A stretch of 64,000 nucleotides of DNA from Micropterus salmoides (taxonomy: Eukaryota; Chordata; Actinopteri; Centrarchiformes; Centrarchidae): contig NW_024043372.1 of assembly GCF_014851395.1 (NCBI RefSeq), positions 5,407,490-5,471,489 on the forward strand. Reading direction: 5' to 3'. How positions within the stretch are numbered: position 1 is the stretch's first letter; every line of letters begins with the position of its first letter. Both the position numbers and the translations under genes were made by a program. The notes below the pieces were generated by a model, which was given only the letters and a program-made list of their open reading frames with translations, was not told the DNA's origin and made no database searches. Below, one piece after another: positions 11,701 through 22,384 of the stretch.

Positions 11701-14066
11701 TGCTAGTACTGTAGCTAACATGTAATGTAACAAAGCTAACGTAAAGGCAACAAGGCAACTCAAGTTATACAGATTATGGAAGATAACCTATATCCATCCA
11801 TCCACCGTCAACTGCTTTTCCTATGTACAGGGTCGTGGGGGGGCTGGAGCCAATCCAAGCGTACATTGGGCGAAAGGCAGGGTAAACACTGGACAGGTTG
11901 CCAGCCAATCGCATGGCCAAGATAACCTATACTGCTTTCTAAATGAACTGAAATTTACTTACATTTAGCACAACATAAAATATAAGAAGCCAACTAGCTT
12001 ACTGAAGCATACTAACATGGTTCCATCCTATTAGCTATCAGTCATCATCAGCATAGTACCAATAATCGAGAGAGATGCAAGAACAGTATGTCAGCACACA
12101 TTTTCCATTCTGAGAACGCTACCAAAGGCACGGAACAGAAGATCGAACTGGATTGTAAGAGCCAAATGAAGACAAACCATGAGGCTGTCCTGCTCCCGAT
12201 TAACTTCCTGACTGAGTCACAACACCGGTCGCTGTCTTCTCACACCCTGCAGAAAGCGTATCACGAGGGGCTGGGTGAAGATTGTCCTGTCACCAAAACC
12301 CATGACAGAAGAGATAGCTGCAGTGCGACTGTCCCTTCTCCATCAGACCTTGCAGGAAAGACAAAACGGATCCCACCGAACAGGAAGACAGGCGCTTGCG
12401 AAACGCATCCAGTGGGCAGTTGGTTTTTGTGCCAGTTGGCAAACAGATCTACCTCTGCTCTCCCGAAGCGAGCTCAGATGTGCTGAACCACATTGGTGTG
12501 CAGTCTTCACCCGCTCAGTTGGGGGCCAGCCCTCGACATGAGGCCAGCCACCCCCTTTCTCCAAAACCCGGGACGTGAAGGGCTTTCAGAGACAGCAGGT
12601 GTTCTGATGCCAACGGCCATAGGTTCACCGCCAACGCCAATAGAGACACCCTGCCGAGCAGCACCCGCTCTCTGCCAGACAGTGAGAAGACCCCCAGAAC
12701 CGCGGGTCGTCCTGCACTAAAGTTGAAGGTGGGGGGAGGGGAAGTCACCGTGCATCACTTTTGCTTCTTGAGGTCCAGAGGGAGCACCTGATGAACTGCT
12801 GCCCTGAGGCCCAACAGCAGCATCACTGGCAGCGCTGTCACATCTATCCCCTGCTGCAGACTACGCTGTCATCTTTTTTCCATATTTTTCCACCAGCGAT
12901 CCGTTGTCATGGCAGCTGGTGAGCCGCTTGCTTGTTAATGACGCAGCCTATCAAACAACTAAAACAACCAAAACCAACATCTGAACCCTGTGTGTTCAAT
13001 GCTGCTTTAACATTACCTGGTCCAGGCTTGTAAAATATCCACCGTGTAGCGTCATTACAAGTTTTTTTCAAGTCTGTGTGAATGAACACATGCACATAAG
13101 ACGACCGCTACCGTTGCATGTTTGTTATGAATATTTAACCTACAGTGGTCAGATTTATATTCAGGTGCGTTACGGCCTCTGATAAACAACTGGCAAACAC
13201 ATTTAATCCCAGTTTTCTAAAAAGATTCTAAAGAGAAACCCAGGAGGATAACTTGTAAACAAAACACTCCCTATAAAGTATTATACTGTTACCACATGAG
13301 ATAATGATCAGAAACCCACTGCAGAGTAGCTACAGCAAGATGTACTGTATTTCATTTCATATTTATTATTTCACTTGAACGAGGAGGAATAAAGTTGTTA
13401 AACTGTGAAAACACATTAAAACATTTCAGAAGCTGGTGTGGCACGGGACAACCAACACAGCTTTCGTTCTTTTATTTTATTTGCTTTTATTTTAATTAAA
13501 GTACCTTTTAAATCAGTTACTCCTGGTTTTGTACAAACCTGTGCTGATGTTCGCATTAGTCTGTAACACAAAATGACACCACAGTAAAACTAGAGGCCCT
13601 GGAAATAATCTTTCCAAAAATGAATCTGTTTGTAATTCAACCAACAATGTTGAGGACATTTTATATACTGAGTTCTTATCATCTGGATTCAACACGATTT
13701 GTTCAGACTGCATTTTTCTTTCTTCCCTGGTAGGATTATGTCTACGAGGAGATACAGCAGCCCGTCCAGACTCCAGACTCAGGAAATGAGATGAACACGA
13801 TTTATGCCAATGCCAACTTTCCCACAAACTCCTCTGCCTCGCAGTATTACTCTACTGTCAACTTCCAAAGCAGCTCTGACAGAGTTGGTGGTGAGGCAGT
13901 GATCCTCAAACCCAGCTCTGCTGCCTGCGAATATTCTGCTGTGAAGCAAAGTGAAACCTACTCTACTGTCAACCAGCCGTCCAGCTTTTCAGAGGATCCT
14001 CTCTACGCAACAGTCAACAAGCCACAGCAGCACCGAGCAAAGATCAGCCCTGTTAGGAATTTATGA
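2722..14066 (+). CDS. Unit 1: complete CMRF35-like (CD300/pIgR-like) receptor
   Basis: Predicted type I leukocyte surface receptor of 534 aa. Exons by eye: 2722-2761 (signal peptide, MSFLLLLLFSLMTG), 3880-4173 (D1), 5770-6078 (D2), 6197-6514 (D3), 10105-10185 and 10653-10733 (Ser/Thr-rich stalk), 10927-11019 (transmembrane), 11386-11441 and 13734-14066 (tail). All introns are GT-AG. Exons 2 to 7 are phase 1-1 and the frame stays open to TGA. D2 and D3 each have the Ig B- and F-strand cysteines (TITC and LTYWC; YWCG) plus an extra C-C' pair (FFC/SIC and FIC/SIC), the CD300/pIgR V-domain pattern. The transmembrane segment (about residues 380-402) has no charged residue. The tail carries YEEI, YANA, YSTV, YSAV, YSTV and YATV, suggesting SH2-phosphatase recruitment and an inhibitory role (inference). 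D1 is more divergent. Alternative family name: NILT-type receptor. Confidence 0.82.
4174..5769. other. Unit 1 intron 2 with inserted A-rich repeat DNA
   Basis: 1.6-kb intron between D1 and D2. About 4690-5240 is A- and C-rich and low in thymine ('gacagcagtggaaaacagac', 'aaaaccaaaagacaggaaac'), unlike the rest, and looks like an old antisense repeat insertion. The last 400 bases resemble the matching introns of other units. Confidence 0.45.
6620..6830 (+). repeat. Small interspersed repeat, copy 1
   Basis: Contains 'tcactgatttaggtttagg', 'ctaacatttctgatggtt' and 'gggcttcggggg', shared with 37270-37510 and, in reverse, with 8140-8345. It lies in the long D3-to-stalk intron of unit 1 (6515-10104). 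Probably a non-autonomous DNA transposon. Confidence 0.6.
7255..7390. repeat. Common interspersed repeat
   Basis: 'ttttttgtgtactttttaaag' to 'cttaagtatgttttgattg' matches 57075-57215 and resembles a widespread fish repeat built around 'tttacttaagta'. Same intron position class in units 1 and 5. Confidence 0.55.
7930..8135 (+). repeat. GC-rich repeat fragment related to 47900-48450
   Basis: Shares 'gaacagcagaga', 'aggagcacccagcccagcca' and similar strings with the larger GC-rich block at 47900-48450. Non-coding, inside the long intron of unit 1. Confidence 0.45.
8140..8345 (-). repeat. Small interspersed repeat, copy 2 (inverted)
   Basis: Reverse complement of the 37270-37510 element: 'cgttctcatctcagggcgtcc' at one end, 'accatcagaaatgttaatgc' and 'gtcaatgacttta' at the other. 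A partial copy lies at 28848-28930. Confidence 0.65.
8346..10104. other. Remainder of the D3-to-stalk intron of unit 1
   Basis: No gene seen. From about 9000 it is alignable with the same intron in other units ('gcaagagcatcctattggacc', 'gaccaaaagctctctgccca', 'gatatcctgtgactgactg'), which shows it is ancestral intron sequence, not an insertion. Confidence 0.6.
11020..11160 (+). other. Open read-through past the transmembrane exon donor
   Basis: If the GTAAGAG donor after the transmembrane exon is not used, the frame stays open for 46 codons (RKSYYQFAEETRTFCTQ...) to a TAG at 11157-11159. This would give a short tail without the downstream Y-x-x-V motifs. Related read-throughs follow the donors at 29738 (open to a TGA) and 43971 (open to TAG at 44052). 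Could simply be conserved intron sequence. Confidence 0.35.
11792..11919 (+). mobile_element. 128-bp CATCCATCC-type retroposon with 11-bp TSD
   Basis: The insertion starts 'atccatccatcc', includes 'gtacagggtcgtgggg', 'ggagccaatcc' and 'gggcgaaaggcagggt', and is bracketed by perfect AGATAACCTAT repeats at 11781-11791 and 11920-11930. The duplication length suggests LINE-machinery retroposition. It sits in the intron between the two tail exons of unit 1. A short relative is at 19354-19398, a longer one at 62325-62420. Confidence 0.75.
12088..12850. other. GC-rich island of unknown nature in unit 1 last intron
   Basis: Composition differs sharply from the AT-rich surroundings. Overlapping open frames exist on the plus strand (12088-12486, 132 codons; 12275-12541, 88 codons; 12493-12720, 75 codons), but no start or family is convincing and the frames compete. 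Probably a decayed transposon or retrocopy. No similar copy was noticed elsewhere in the window. Confidence 0.3.
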
Positions 14067-14506
14067 CATTTAATACATGTATGGCCAAAATTTCAGGTCA
14101 TTCATGAGTGTTATGGCAGAAAATTGTGTCCTCTTACATTTAATCGTTTATGTATGATCTTTTAATATTATCATTATTATTATTGATATAGATATGTATT
14201 GTGTTTTTATCCTTAACCTTTCCTCTCCTATACTCCTTATGTTGGTCTGTCAACATTTACTAGGGTTTAGGTTAGAGCTGTGAGATTGTTTTGATGTTTT
14301 CCCCCCTCTTGTTGTTTCTCTCCTCTCATTGAATGTTCATTCAAGGCTGAGAGAGGATCTCTGTTCCCAAAAACATAGAAACCTAGACTGTGTAAATGAT
14401 GATGCATCCCTTTGCTCGGGGCCAGACGCCCGATGCTGCCCTATGCTGCAGGTCTCTGGACCAGCTTTATATGTGTTTTAGTACTTCTGTTTATTCTCTT
14501 TTGTTA

Positions 14507-14512
14507 AATAAA
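14507..14512 (+). terminator. Candidate polyadenylation signal of unit 1
   Basis: AATAAA 441 bases after the stop codon, followed by T- and GT-rich DNA ('ggttggttgtt'). It is the first canonical hexamer after the stop that I saw. Confidence 0.55.
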
Positions 14513-14589
14513 TTCTTCAAAGACAACGGTTGGTTGTTACACAATTCTTTGCTCAACCCCTCACCAGGAATATAATTTCCACGACAATG

Positions 14590-15300
14590 AGGTCATTCAG
14601 GGATGCAGAGCGGAGGATGAATTAAAGAGTCTACCAGCCACGGGGAGAGAAGCTGCTCTGTAGTCTGGTGGTGCAACACTTCTGTATGTCTTTCTAGACA
14701 GCAGCAGGGTGAACAGGCCGTGGCTGGGTGGGTACTTTTAGTATCCTTTGGACTATGTAGGCACCTCAGCTCACCAATATCACTGATGGTCAGTAGAAGG
14801 GTACCAATAATCTTCTGTAGAGCCCTCTGGTATGTATCAGAACCAGCATTCACTTTTTCAAAAATTTTGTTTTTGGCCCTTATCAAAGTGCTCAAATCCT
14901 CATTCTTGTCCAACACATCAACTTTGAGGACACAATTTTCACCTGCTGTCTAATATATCCCACCCACTGACAAGTGCCATGGTAACGAGATAATCCGTGC
15001 TATTCATTTTGCCGTGTTATGGCTGATCAGTTTCCATGTCTATGGTATCATATACGACACGATTGCTAACTTGAACTGCAGTTAGCTCAGTTAGCAGCCC
15101 TAGTAGCTGACTCTACCTAGACTGGGAGCTCAGAGTACCTGGCGCAGGAGCTTTGGACCTCTGAAGGAGAGCCGAGTGTGGCAGAGCCCAGTTAGACAGA
15201 GAACACAGTACCGATGGGATTTACATCTTTACCAGGACTCTGACTCCAGGGACGACGAAGATACTGGCGGGTTCAGGAGAGGAGCATGTTTGTATTGAAT
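14590..15300. repeat. Repeat-derived intergenic DNA, includes copy 2 of the 1297-1530 repeat
   Basis: 15062-15262 is the partner of 1297-1530. The 'ccagcattcactttttc' at 14846 also matches about 1184, so the shared family is longer than the core. A 107-codon minus-strand frame (14593-14916) has no recognisable domain and is treated as repeat remnant. Confidence 0.5.
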
Positions 15301-15403
15301 GACTTGTATATAATGGTATCCATCATCCATTGTGTTGATAAGCCTACGAGGATTTTTCTTGTGAAGCTGGAAGTAATTTATTTCCATGTTATGAACAATG
15401 AGA

Positions 15404-15421
15404 TGTGTGTGTGTGTGTGTG
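15404..15421. repeat. (TG)n microsatellite
   Basis: Nine TG dinucleotides. Confidence 0.9.
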
Positions 15422-18400
15422 ATTTTATACTGTGTTTAAATAAATTAACAAAATGTTGACTCTCCTTGCTGGTTTTTCAGACGCATTCAGAATCATTACC
15501 GTTTCTCATATTACAGTAGCACGCTTTGTGCCACTTGTAAAATATGGTTTTGTATTTCTCTGTATTGTATCACAGTGTTAACAAGGTTACTTATAAAATT
15601 CTTTCTCAGCCCTGGAACAAACCATTTTCTGATGGCTTGACCTAATGACTTCTAGTCGACTAGAAAAATCTTTTGTCGGGGGCAGCTCTAATTCAAGAAG
15701 ATGTTATAACAAAACAGATATGGCTATCTATCTAATCCACACAGACAAAATAATCAGGAGAAATTATTTGACATGGCCTTAAGTCAGAGGTCACAATCAA
15801 TCTGGTACTCACATATTGAAGGATTCTCCTTTAATTTAGTTTCTTCTGCAACCTTTGTTATCATATTTTTGTTCTACTTCAGTAACGCCCTGCTTCACAC
15901 ATTTATACACTAAACTGGTGGTGGAAGAGAAAGTCGGTTAGTTTCTTGCTTAAGGGCACATTTGCCACCTGTGTACTACTCGAAATATAGTCTTTCTTGT
16001 CGCAAGACCTTTGCTCTAACTTTTAGATTCCCCATTTTGACTCCAGGTCTACTTTATTTTTTTTAGCTTTCAGTATTATCCTTATTCCGAAGGATATACA
16101 ATGGTCAAGTCATAACATTAACTCACAAGAGGAGATGAGACATGAAATTGGGTTTACGATAAGATTTTAACATTATTGTTTAGAAATATTCACTTCTGAA
16201 TTATATGAAAATTTTGAGCATTAAACCGTTTCCAACAATTTCCTGCATTCAGGTTCAATTTTTCTACACCACATTTATAGTGGAAACATTTTTATGTAAA
16301 AGGGAAAAAAAATTCAGGCATTAGCACGGGCGTTTTTAGTGATTTGGAGGCCATGGGCAAAGAAACACATTCATGTTCATGTTCCAGGAACTCTAATGTT
16401 TTTATTTGCTTTACCTGCTACACAAGTGTCATAGTCAGAGAGCAGTCTGTGGTAGAAATGTCTGCAGTGTCAAACTATTTTAAATTGGAAAACAAAAGCA
16501 ATCCTAAAGCCACTTGTTATGTCTGCAATTGATTTATTAAATTAACTTTTTAATTAAATTTTTTGGGATTAAAAAGTGGATTTATCTTCACTTGCGCAAA
16601 TAAACCTCTCTGCTCCAGTGAGCCACTGAGTTGCTCTGTGATACAACTTTATAAAAAAAACAAGAGATTGCTTAGAGAAAAGTAAGCGAGGAAGTTTGGA
16701 TGGATACGTAGTTTTGTTAGGGTTAAATTAATTTTAAAATGTGCTTTGGCTCTGATCCAACTGCCTCTGTCTGTCTGTAGGCAATCACCAGGTTGGAGTC
16801 TTCTCACCCACGGCACTGTCTGATTGGTTATAAGTTGTGAATAATAGCAACACTCACAAGACATTTGCTCCTGTGAACAGCAGAACTGTGTGTCGAAAGG
16901 AAGGCAGCCGATATTACTGAAGCTGCAATAAACATCACAATCTGATGATCTGTTTCTATGATGACAAGCAGCGCAGTGTCCCTGTTACACCAGTAAACAT
17001 GCCCGAACACACAGCTATGAGGCTTTATGACATTTTTGAAAGTGACACCTTTTAAATCAGTCTCTCTCCCCTTACCCACTCACTGCACTCAGAGTTAAAC
17101 ACAGCTAGCATCTGTCGTTTCTGCGTTTTCATTGCCAACACGTTCTCACTCCCGACTCGTCACATGTTGACGCTCGGTTAAGGCCCTGTGGCGTCGCTTG
17201 TTAACGACCTGGGTAGCCCTTTAGCGTAATTTTTTGACGTGTAGTTAGCAACGCTGAGCAACGACAAATATAAGTTAGCAACAAATATGCAACGTCCGGA
17301 TAGACTTTCAAAGTAAAACAAAACATCGAAAATGGCACGTTATTAAACTCATGAAACATTGATATTTGGCACTAAAGTACTTTCATCATTTTGATCAGCT
17401 TGTTGTAATTTTACTAAAGCAAAATGTCTTTTTTGGGTTCATACCGCTGTAGTAAACCAGATTATAGGCAAATATTTGAGAGTTGTGTTTACTTGTGTTT
17501 AAAGAGCTGCGTTCAGTACTACCAATTTTATAAGGTACCTCAAAACGCCAACACTGGAATACAGTGAGTTCACTCAGGTAACTCAGGCAAAGGCTGCACG
17601 CCTGCCCCGAAGCAACACACAAGAGGTTACTTTAAAAAGGAGGGAGAAATCGCAAGGTCTGTAATGGGGATTACACATAGGGATCACTTTAAGCACAAAG
17701 TTTCCATTAAACGGAGAGCAGACTGCTATTTGCTATTTACGTGTTTCCAGTAAAAACACATTTTTTGCAAGTGGTTTTCTTGCCGCTTTGGCTTGTGTCG
17801 ACCCTGGGGTTGAGTCAACTAATGAGGCTGTGTTCGGTCCTTGGAGGCTGCTGAGCGCAGTTTCGTGGCCTGCTCGCCCGCCACGGCTCCCCACAATCAT
17901 TCCCCACCAGGTCCCACCACCACTAGACTGAAAACCTCCAGTGCTTGAGTATCTATCTGTCCATCAGGGGACTCAATAAATCACAGAGTTGAGGCAGAGC
18001 AGCTGGGAAACATAAATGAATGCAGGCCCCCCAGTGCAGGATGATTCACCAACATTTTAGTTTTCCAAGAAATGACACACTCTAAAATGTCTACAATACC
18101 TACAAAACAACATTTTTTGTCATTGATGGACCAGATCCTGCCATATGGCTTATAGACCTAGTGCAAGGCATCATATAAAAACATTTAGGCCTAAACATCG
18201 ACTTTGATTTCATGGGAATGGGACATTTTATAATTGTATGTTTCTCTAAAAATCCACTGACAACACATCTTGTCTTTATTTGAGTATTTGGTATTGAAGT
18301 AATCCAAAAGTAACAGGTTACATTACTTTTATTTTCTGGTACTTGGATTACATTACTGATGACATTTTTTAACAAGTAATTAGTAATTGTACCGGATTAC

Positions 18401-18499
18401 ATTAAAGTAACCCTCCCAAGCCTGGTTGTCGAGTCTCTTTGACATTTCCCTGGATTATTCTGCTTATTTTGGATTAATGCTCCTTACAAATGTTTTTTT
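15422..18499. other. Intergenic DNA between units 1 and 2, no gene seen
   Basis: AT-rich with no convincing coding frame. Notable pieces: 17140-17240 with 'gttctcactcccgactcgtc', resembling the start of the small 'gttctcatctc' repeat family; 18300-18420 with repeated 'ggattacatta', a common vertebrate repeat style; and from 18420 a segment resembling 62089-62190 ('gtcgagtctcttt'), the common 5' flank of the units. Confidence 0.5.
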
Positions 18500-18598
18500 C
18501 TTGTTCTTTGGATTTGTTATATAAAACCAAAGTGAAAGAAGGACGAGGAAGTAGATTAGAAGTTGTGTGTGTAACATCTAAGGAAACGGTCGGTGTAG
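18500..18598 (+). promoter_or_regulatory. Unit 2 promoter, left part
   Basis: Matches the conserved upstream block: 'gttatataaaaccaaagtga', then GAGGAAGT at 18545-18552 and 'gtgtgtgtaacatctaaggaaac'. It breaks off at GTAG (18595-18598), where an LTR is inserted. The block resumes at 19305. Confidence 0.65.
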
Positions 18599-19304
18599 TG
18601 TCACGGCTGTCGCTGTCACCTTTGTGTTTCCCCTTTTTCTGTCTCTCTACCAAGTAGGCTGTGTCCCTGGGGAATGAAGACCCGCCTACTTCCTGGTTTC
18701 TGGGGTGCTGACATCAGTCCCGCCCATTGGTTCCCTCTGTTTCCACTCAACCAATGGCTCGTCACCACATTAATTACCTCCTGCTCATAAGGAGAATCCA
18801 CCTGTTGCTCCAGGCAGCTTGTCACCACCTATTGACTTGTGTGCCGCTGGTATTGACTGCATACCCTGCCTGTTAGCTCTACTTTGTGTTTAGTGGAACT
18901 ATCCACATTCCTTGCTTATTAGCTGTACATTGTGTTTAGGGAAACCATTTGCATACCTTTGTTTGTTAGCTCCACATTGGGTGCAGTGGAGGAATTCACT
19001 TAGTGTTTTGTTACTATTTGTTAGTTTTCACCAGGTGGAGTGGGTGCTGTGCTCTTTGTGTTCTTTTGTAGCAAGAATCAACCCGGCTTAAATAGATAGA
19101 TAGGTACAGGCCTCCTTTTGAGGACCTTTTTTATTTTAACTTGGTTTGTTATTTTCGCAGCACCCTCGTCCACCCTCCTTTTGTTTATTGTTACCTGTCT
19201 ACATCTCTTCTGTTACCAATAAAAGTTACCTTGTTAAGATCTATACCAGTTGTGCCTATATGTTTATGGCCCCCACTCCCCTAGACCAACAGGGGGTCGT
19301 AACA
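18599..19304 (+). mobile_element. Solo LTR (706 bp) inserted in unit 2 leader
   Basis: Begins TGTCACGG and ends GTCGTAACA, flanked by a 4-bp duplication GTAG (18595-18598 and 19305-19308). Removing it restores the leader found in other units ('ggtctgtgcagaaacagcag' type). A polyadenylation-like 'caataaaag' is near 19218. No internal region or second LTR is present, so this is a solo LTR. It is related to the LTR at 25487-26201 (shared 'cccgcctacttcctgg', 'ccttttgagga', 'gtttatg'). Confidence 0.85.
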
Positions 19305-19353
19305 GTAGAAACAGCAGATCAACCAACCAATGAAAAGAGGAACTGACAAAACC

Positions 19354-19398
19354 ATCCATCCGTCGTCTACTGCTTATCCTGTGTACAGGGTCCCGGGG
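19354..19398 (+). mobile_element. 45-bp retroposon head with 11-bp TSD in unit 2 leader
   Basis: Insertion 'atccatccgtcgtctactgc...cccgggg' bracketed by perfect CTGACAAAACC copies at 19343-19353 and 19399-19409. Other units have a single 'ctgacaaaacca' here. Same family as 11792-11919 but 3'-shortened. Confidence 0.75.
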
Positions 19399-19460
19399 CT
19401 GACAAAACCAATTTCAGTTAAATCATTCGACTGAGGATTTCAGCATCCAAGATCAACAAA

Positions 19461-22300
19461 ATGAGGAGCTTTCTTCTTCTCTACCTCTCACGGATGAAAC
19501 GTAAAAAGATTTCTGCCGCCCGATTCCTGATATAAGAGATTTGATAGAAAGATAGAAATAATGTTTTGAACATAACTACCAATAAAAGTGAACATATAAA
19601 CAGTAAACATGGCCAAAACATGGAAATTAAGGTATATAAGATTGTTTAATAACTGTTGTATATCGGTTCCTTTTCATCAAATTTACAGTTACAGTTGTAT
19701 TCCAAGTGTATTAGAAGATATTCAGGTGCATTATAATCTACCTTATGATGGTTTATTGCATTAAAATATAGCTTTTTTTACCAGGTGAGGATGAAAATAT
19801 CATATTTTTTCTGTATTGCATCACCATGTAGTCTGTAATGGTAAAATAAATACGGTAATGTATCGGATTTATATTCCTTAGCTTCTGACCTTTCAAAGGA
19901 GACCAGAATTATGCATCTAGGCCCAATGGTTGAGGAGATATTACTGATTTATTTTAGGCGTTTTTCCTGGAAATAGGTGCCAGGGTCCATTTAACACAGG
20001 TCACAGTAGTTCTACTGGTTCACAAAGTAAAACCACAGGGTCCAATAACTGTCTTATACATTTAATCCTCATTTGAACATATTCTGCCTCTCACTGGGTA
20101 ATTTGGTTGACAAAACAGTTATACAACATCCAGTCTGTTAATAAAAGGTTAATACGCTGACTGTCTATGATTTCAAGTCAATAATGTTTGGATTATTAAC
20201 ACAAGTCAATAATGTTTGAATTTGATACAACATCCATTCTGTTAGTGAACACATCTGACAAAATAAAACCTTTGCACACAGGAATTAATGCTTTTTTAAT
20301 TTATTCATGTAGAATTGTTTTTGACAGTTCAAAAACACGTAAACATGGTTTGCTGTTATTGAATAAAGAAAGAAGGAAAAATTTGACTTATTGTGGTGTG
20401 TATTCCTTAAAAGTGGAGAAAACACAAGCAGAAGTGAAAGTCAGGTACAGCTTCTTTTGGCCATTTTCATTTGTGGAAAAATGGCCCGTATGTCTCAAAG
20501 AGCCAAACAGGTCCAAGAACCAAACTAGACAATGCAATTTCTGGAGGAATTGCGGTGTGAATGCTGGCTACTGAAGGCTGACACTAAACTGGATTGCTAA
20601 CCTTAAACTGTGACATGATTCAAAGTACAAAGTAGCACAGTCATAAACTTTTAAAACCCTACTTGTATCAAACAGCCTTATCACCACTTTTTTATAATTT
20701 ATCCTCCAATGGTTCTGTGTTGTTCTTTTTATATTTTGTTATGTTTAACCACTCCTTTGAGTTCTTGCTGTATTTTATATTTTGGGATTTTCTGTGCACC
20801 CATGAAGAAGATTGTACTTCTGGTTTTAAAAGGCTCTGTAGAAATAATATTTTCCCACTTACTTACATTTCACATTTTCCCTTTTTCATTTGCAGAGACA
20901 GACGGCTGCCAGAGACAATTTATTCAAACTGCGTACAGAACAGTTAAAAACCACCATCACATGTGATTACACAGGAAACAAATACAAGTTCTTCTGCAAA
21001 CAGAACGGCTAATAACACAATTCAAAATGAGAGCATCATAGTAAAACAGGATGGGGCACAAAAATACTGATATTTTTTTTCATAATTTAATAATAATAAT
21101 GTTTTCATAATTATTGGAAGCCAAAATCATAATTGAAAATAGCAGAAGAAATCAGACCCTTCATACTGTATGTGAAGAAGCACATTGTTCTTTTTACTCA
21201 TTACTCATTTAGCTCTGTAATTTTCTTTGTTGTTGACTCTAGAAAAAGCATTTACTTTTTTTTTTTCAAATGGCAGTCATCTGTGATATCCTGTCTCTGA
21301 CTGACTCAGTCTGCATCAAGATCATCATTTCCTGCACATGTTCAGAGCAGCATTCTGCACTGATGTGACCGCAGGACTGTATCAGCAACAACCAGAACCC
21401 TGAACAACTGATCAGTTTTATCACCACAGATTTAGTGTTGTGTTTCACTGTGCATGTTTATACTCTAAAAATAGGTTGACTTTTTATCAAGTCTTAAAAC
21501 AATACTCACATTCCTGTATGTGAACTTAAAGTGTAACTGTAATTTTGATCCATACTGGCTGTGAAGTGAACGCAAATTAGCTTTATTGGCATGAATGTAT
21601 AACAACAATATTGCCAAAGCATCATACAAACTACACAAGAACAATCAACCCCACACATTTCAGATACTGTGAAACTATTCATTTAAAAGGCTGTTACACA
21701 ATAGATATTTTTTTTACCACAGCAGATATTTTGGTCAAAGCAGGAAGAGGAAAGGTGTTAATAAAATTAATGATGGCTTCTATGTCAAGTGTCCCAGTAA
21801 GTCATGACAGTGAGTCAGCATGAACAACACCAGGACAGATTCAGTCTCAATTATTATACTTTAGTTTTTTATGTTTTCATTATTTAGATTCCTATTTTCA
21901 TTGTTTCTCAGAACCAGTGGAGAGCAATTTTAAAAATGTTAACATTTGTGCTGAAGGGTGATCTCTTAACAATCAAATCCTGCATAAAGGAAAAGATATA
22001 ATAATGTGTGGAATCTGATCTCTAAGTTTTGTTTTATGAGTTTTTCTGTCTGTTTTTACTGATGTTGCTCCTAATCTGTAATAATAGTTATTACCAGCTT
22101 GCAGAAGAAACACAAACCTTTTGTACACAGAAAAACACGTTTACAACAGCTCCTCCCTGTGTGGGGGTGATGACTAGAAAGACCAAAGCAGACGTAATGT
22201 ATGACGTTAGCAGTGACTTGACTTTCATCCTCCTTGGCGTGGAGGTTGATGTCTTTTCTAGCTTTCATCTTTGTTTATTTCTGATAATAAACAGTGGTAG
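19461..22300 (+). pseudogene. Unit 2: decayed CMRF35-like receptor
   Basis: Exon 1 survives (19461-19500, MRSFLLLYLSRMK, donor GTAAAAAG). No D1 exon was found. The D2 exon begins at 20896 but an extra A in the 'gttaaaaacc' run (about 20943-20950) shifts the frame onto TGA, and the exon is cut at about 21009, fused directly to sequence that in other units lies in the D3-to-stalk intron. D3 is missing. The transmembrane exon keeps only its last ~25 bases (about 22059), joined to upstream intron, followed by the usual post-donor sequence (22085-22200). The first tail exon and tyrosine tail are gone. With two insertions in its leader as well, it cannot encode a receptor. Confidence 0.85.
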
Positions 22301-22384
22301 TTAGGTCCTGTTACATGAAACCACACTGGAAAATACAAAATAGTACAGTACAGGTAGATTATGTAGATAAAGAGACTGTGAATA

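Noticed and set aside
12343..12564. Minus-strand frame in the GC-rich island
   Set aside because: It competes with longer plus-strand frames and has no recognisable motif.
14593..14916. 107-codon minus-strand frame
   Set aside because: Within repeat-derived DNA; no family recognised and no splice or promoter context.
20212..20574. 120-codon plus-strand frame in unit 2 intron
   Set aside because: The underlying sequence aligns with intron DNA of other units where it is not open, so it is not an exon.
22029..22304. Functional membrane exon in unit 2
   Set aside because: The 5' half of the exon is deleted and joined to intron; the open frame is mostly post-donor intron sequence.
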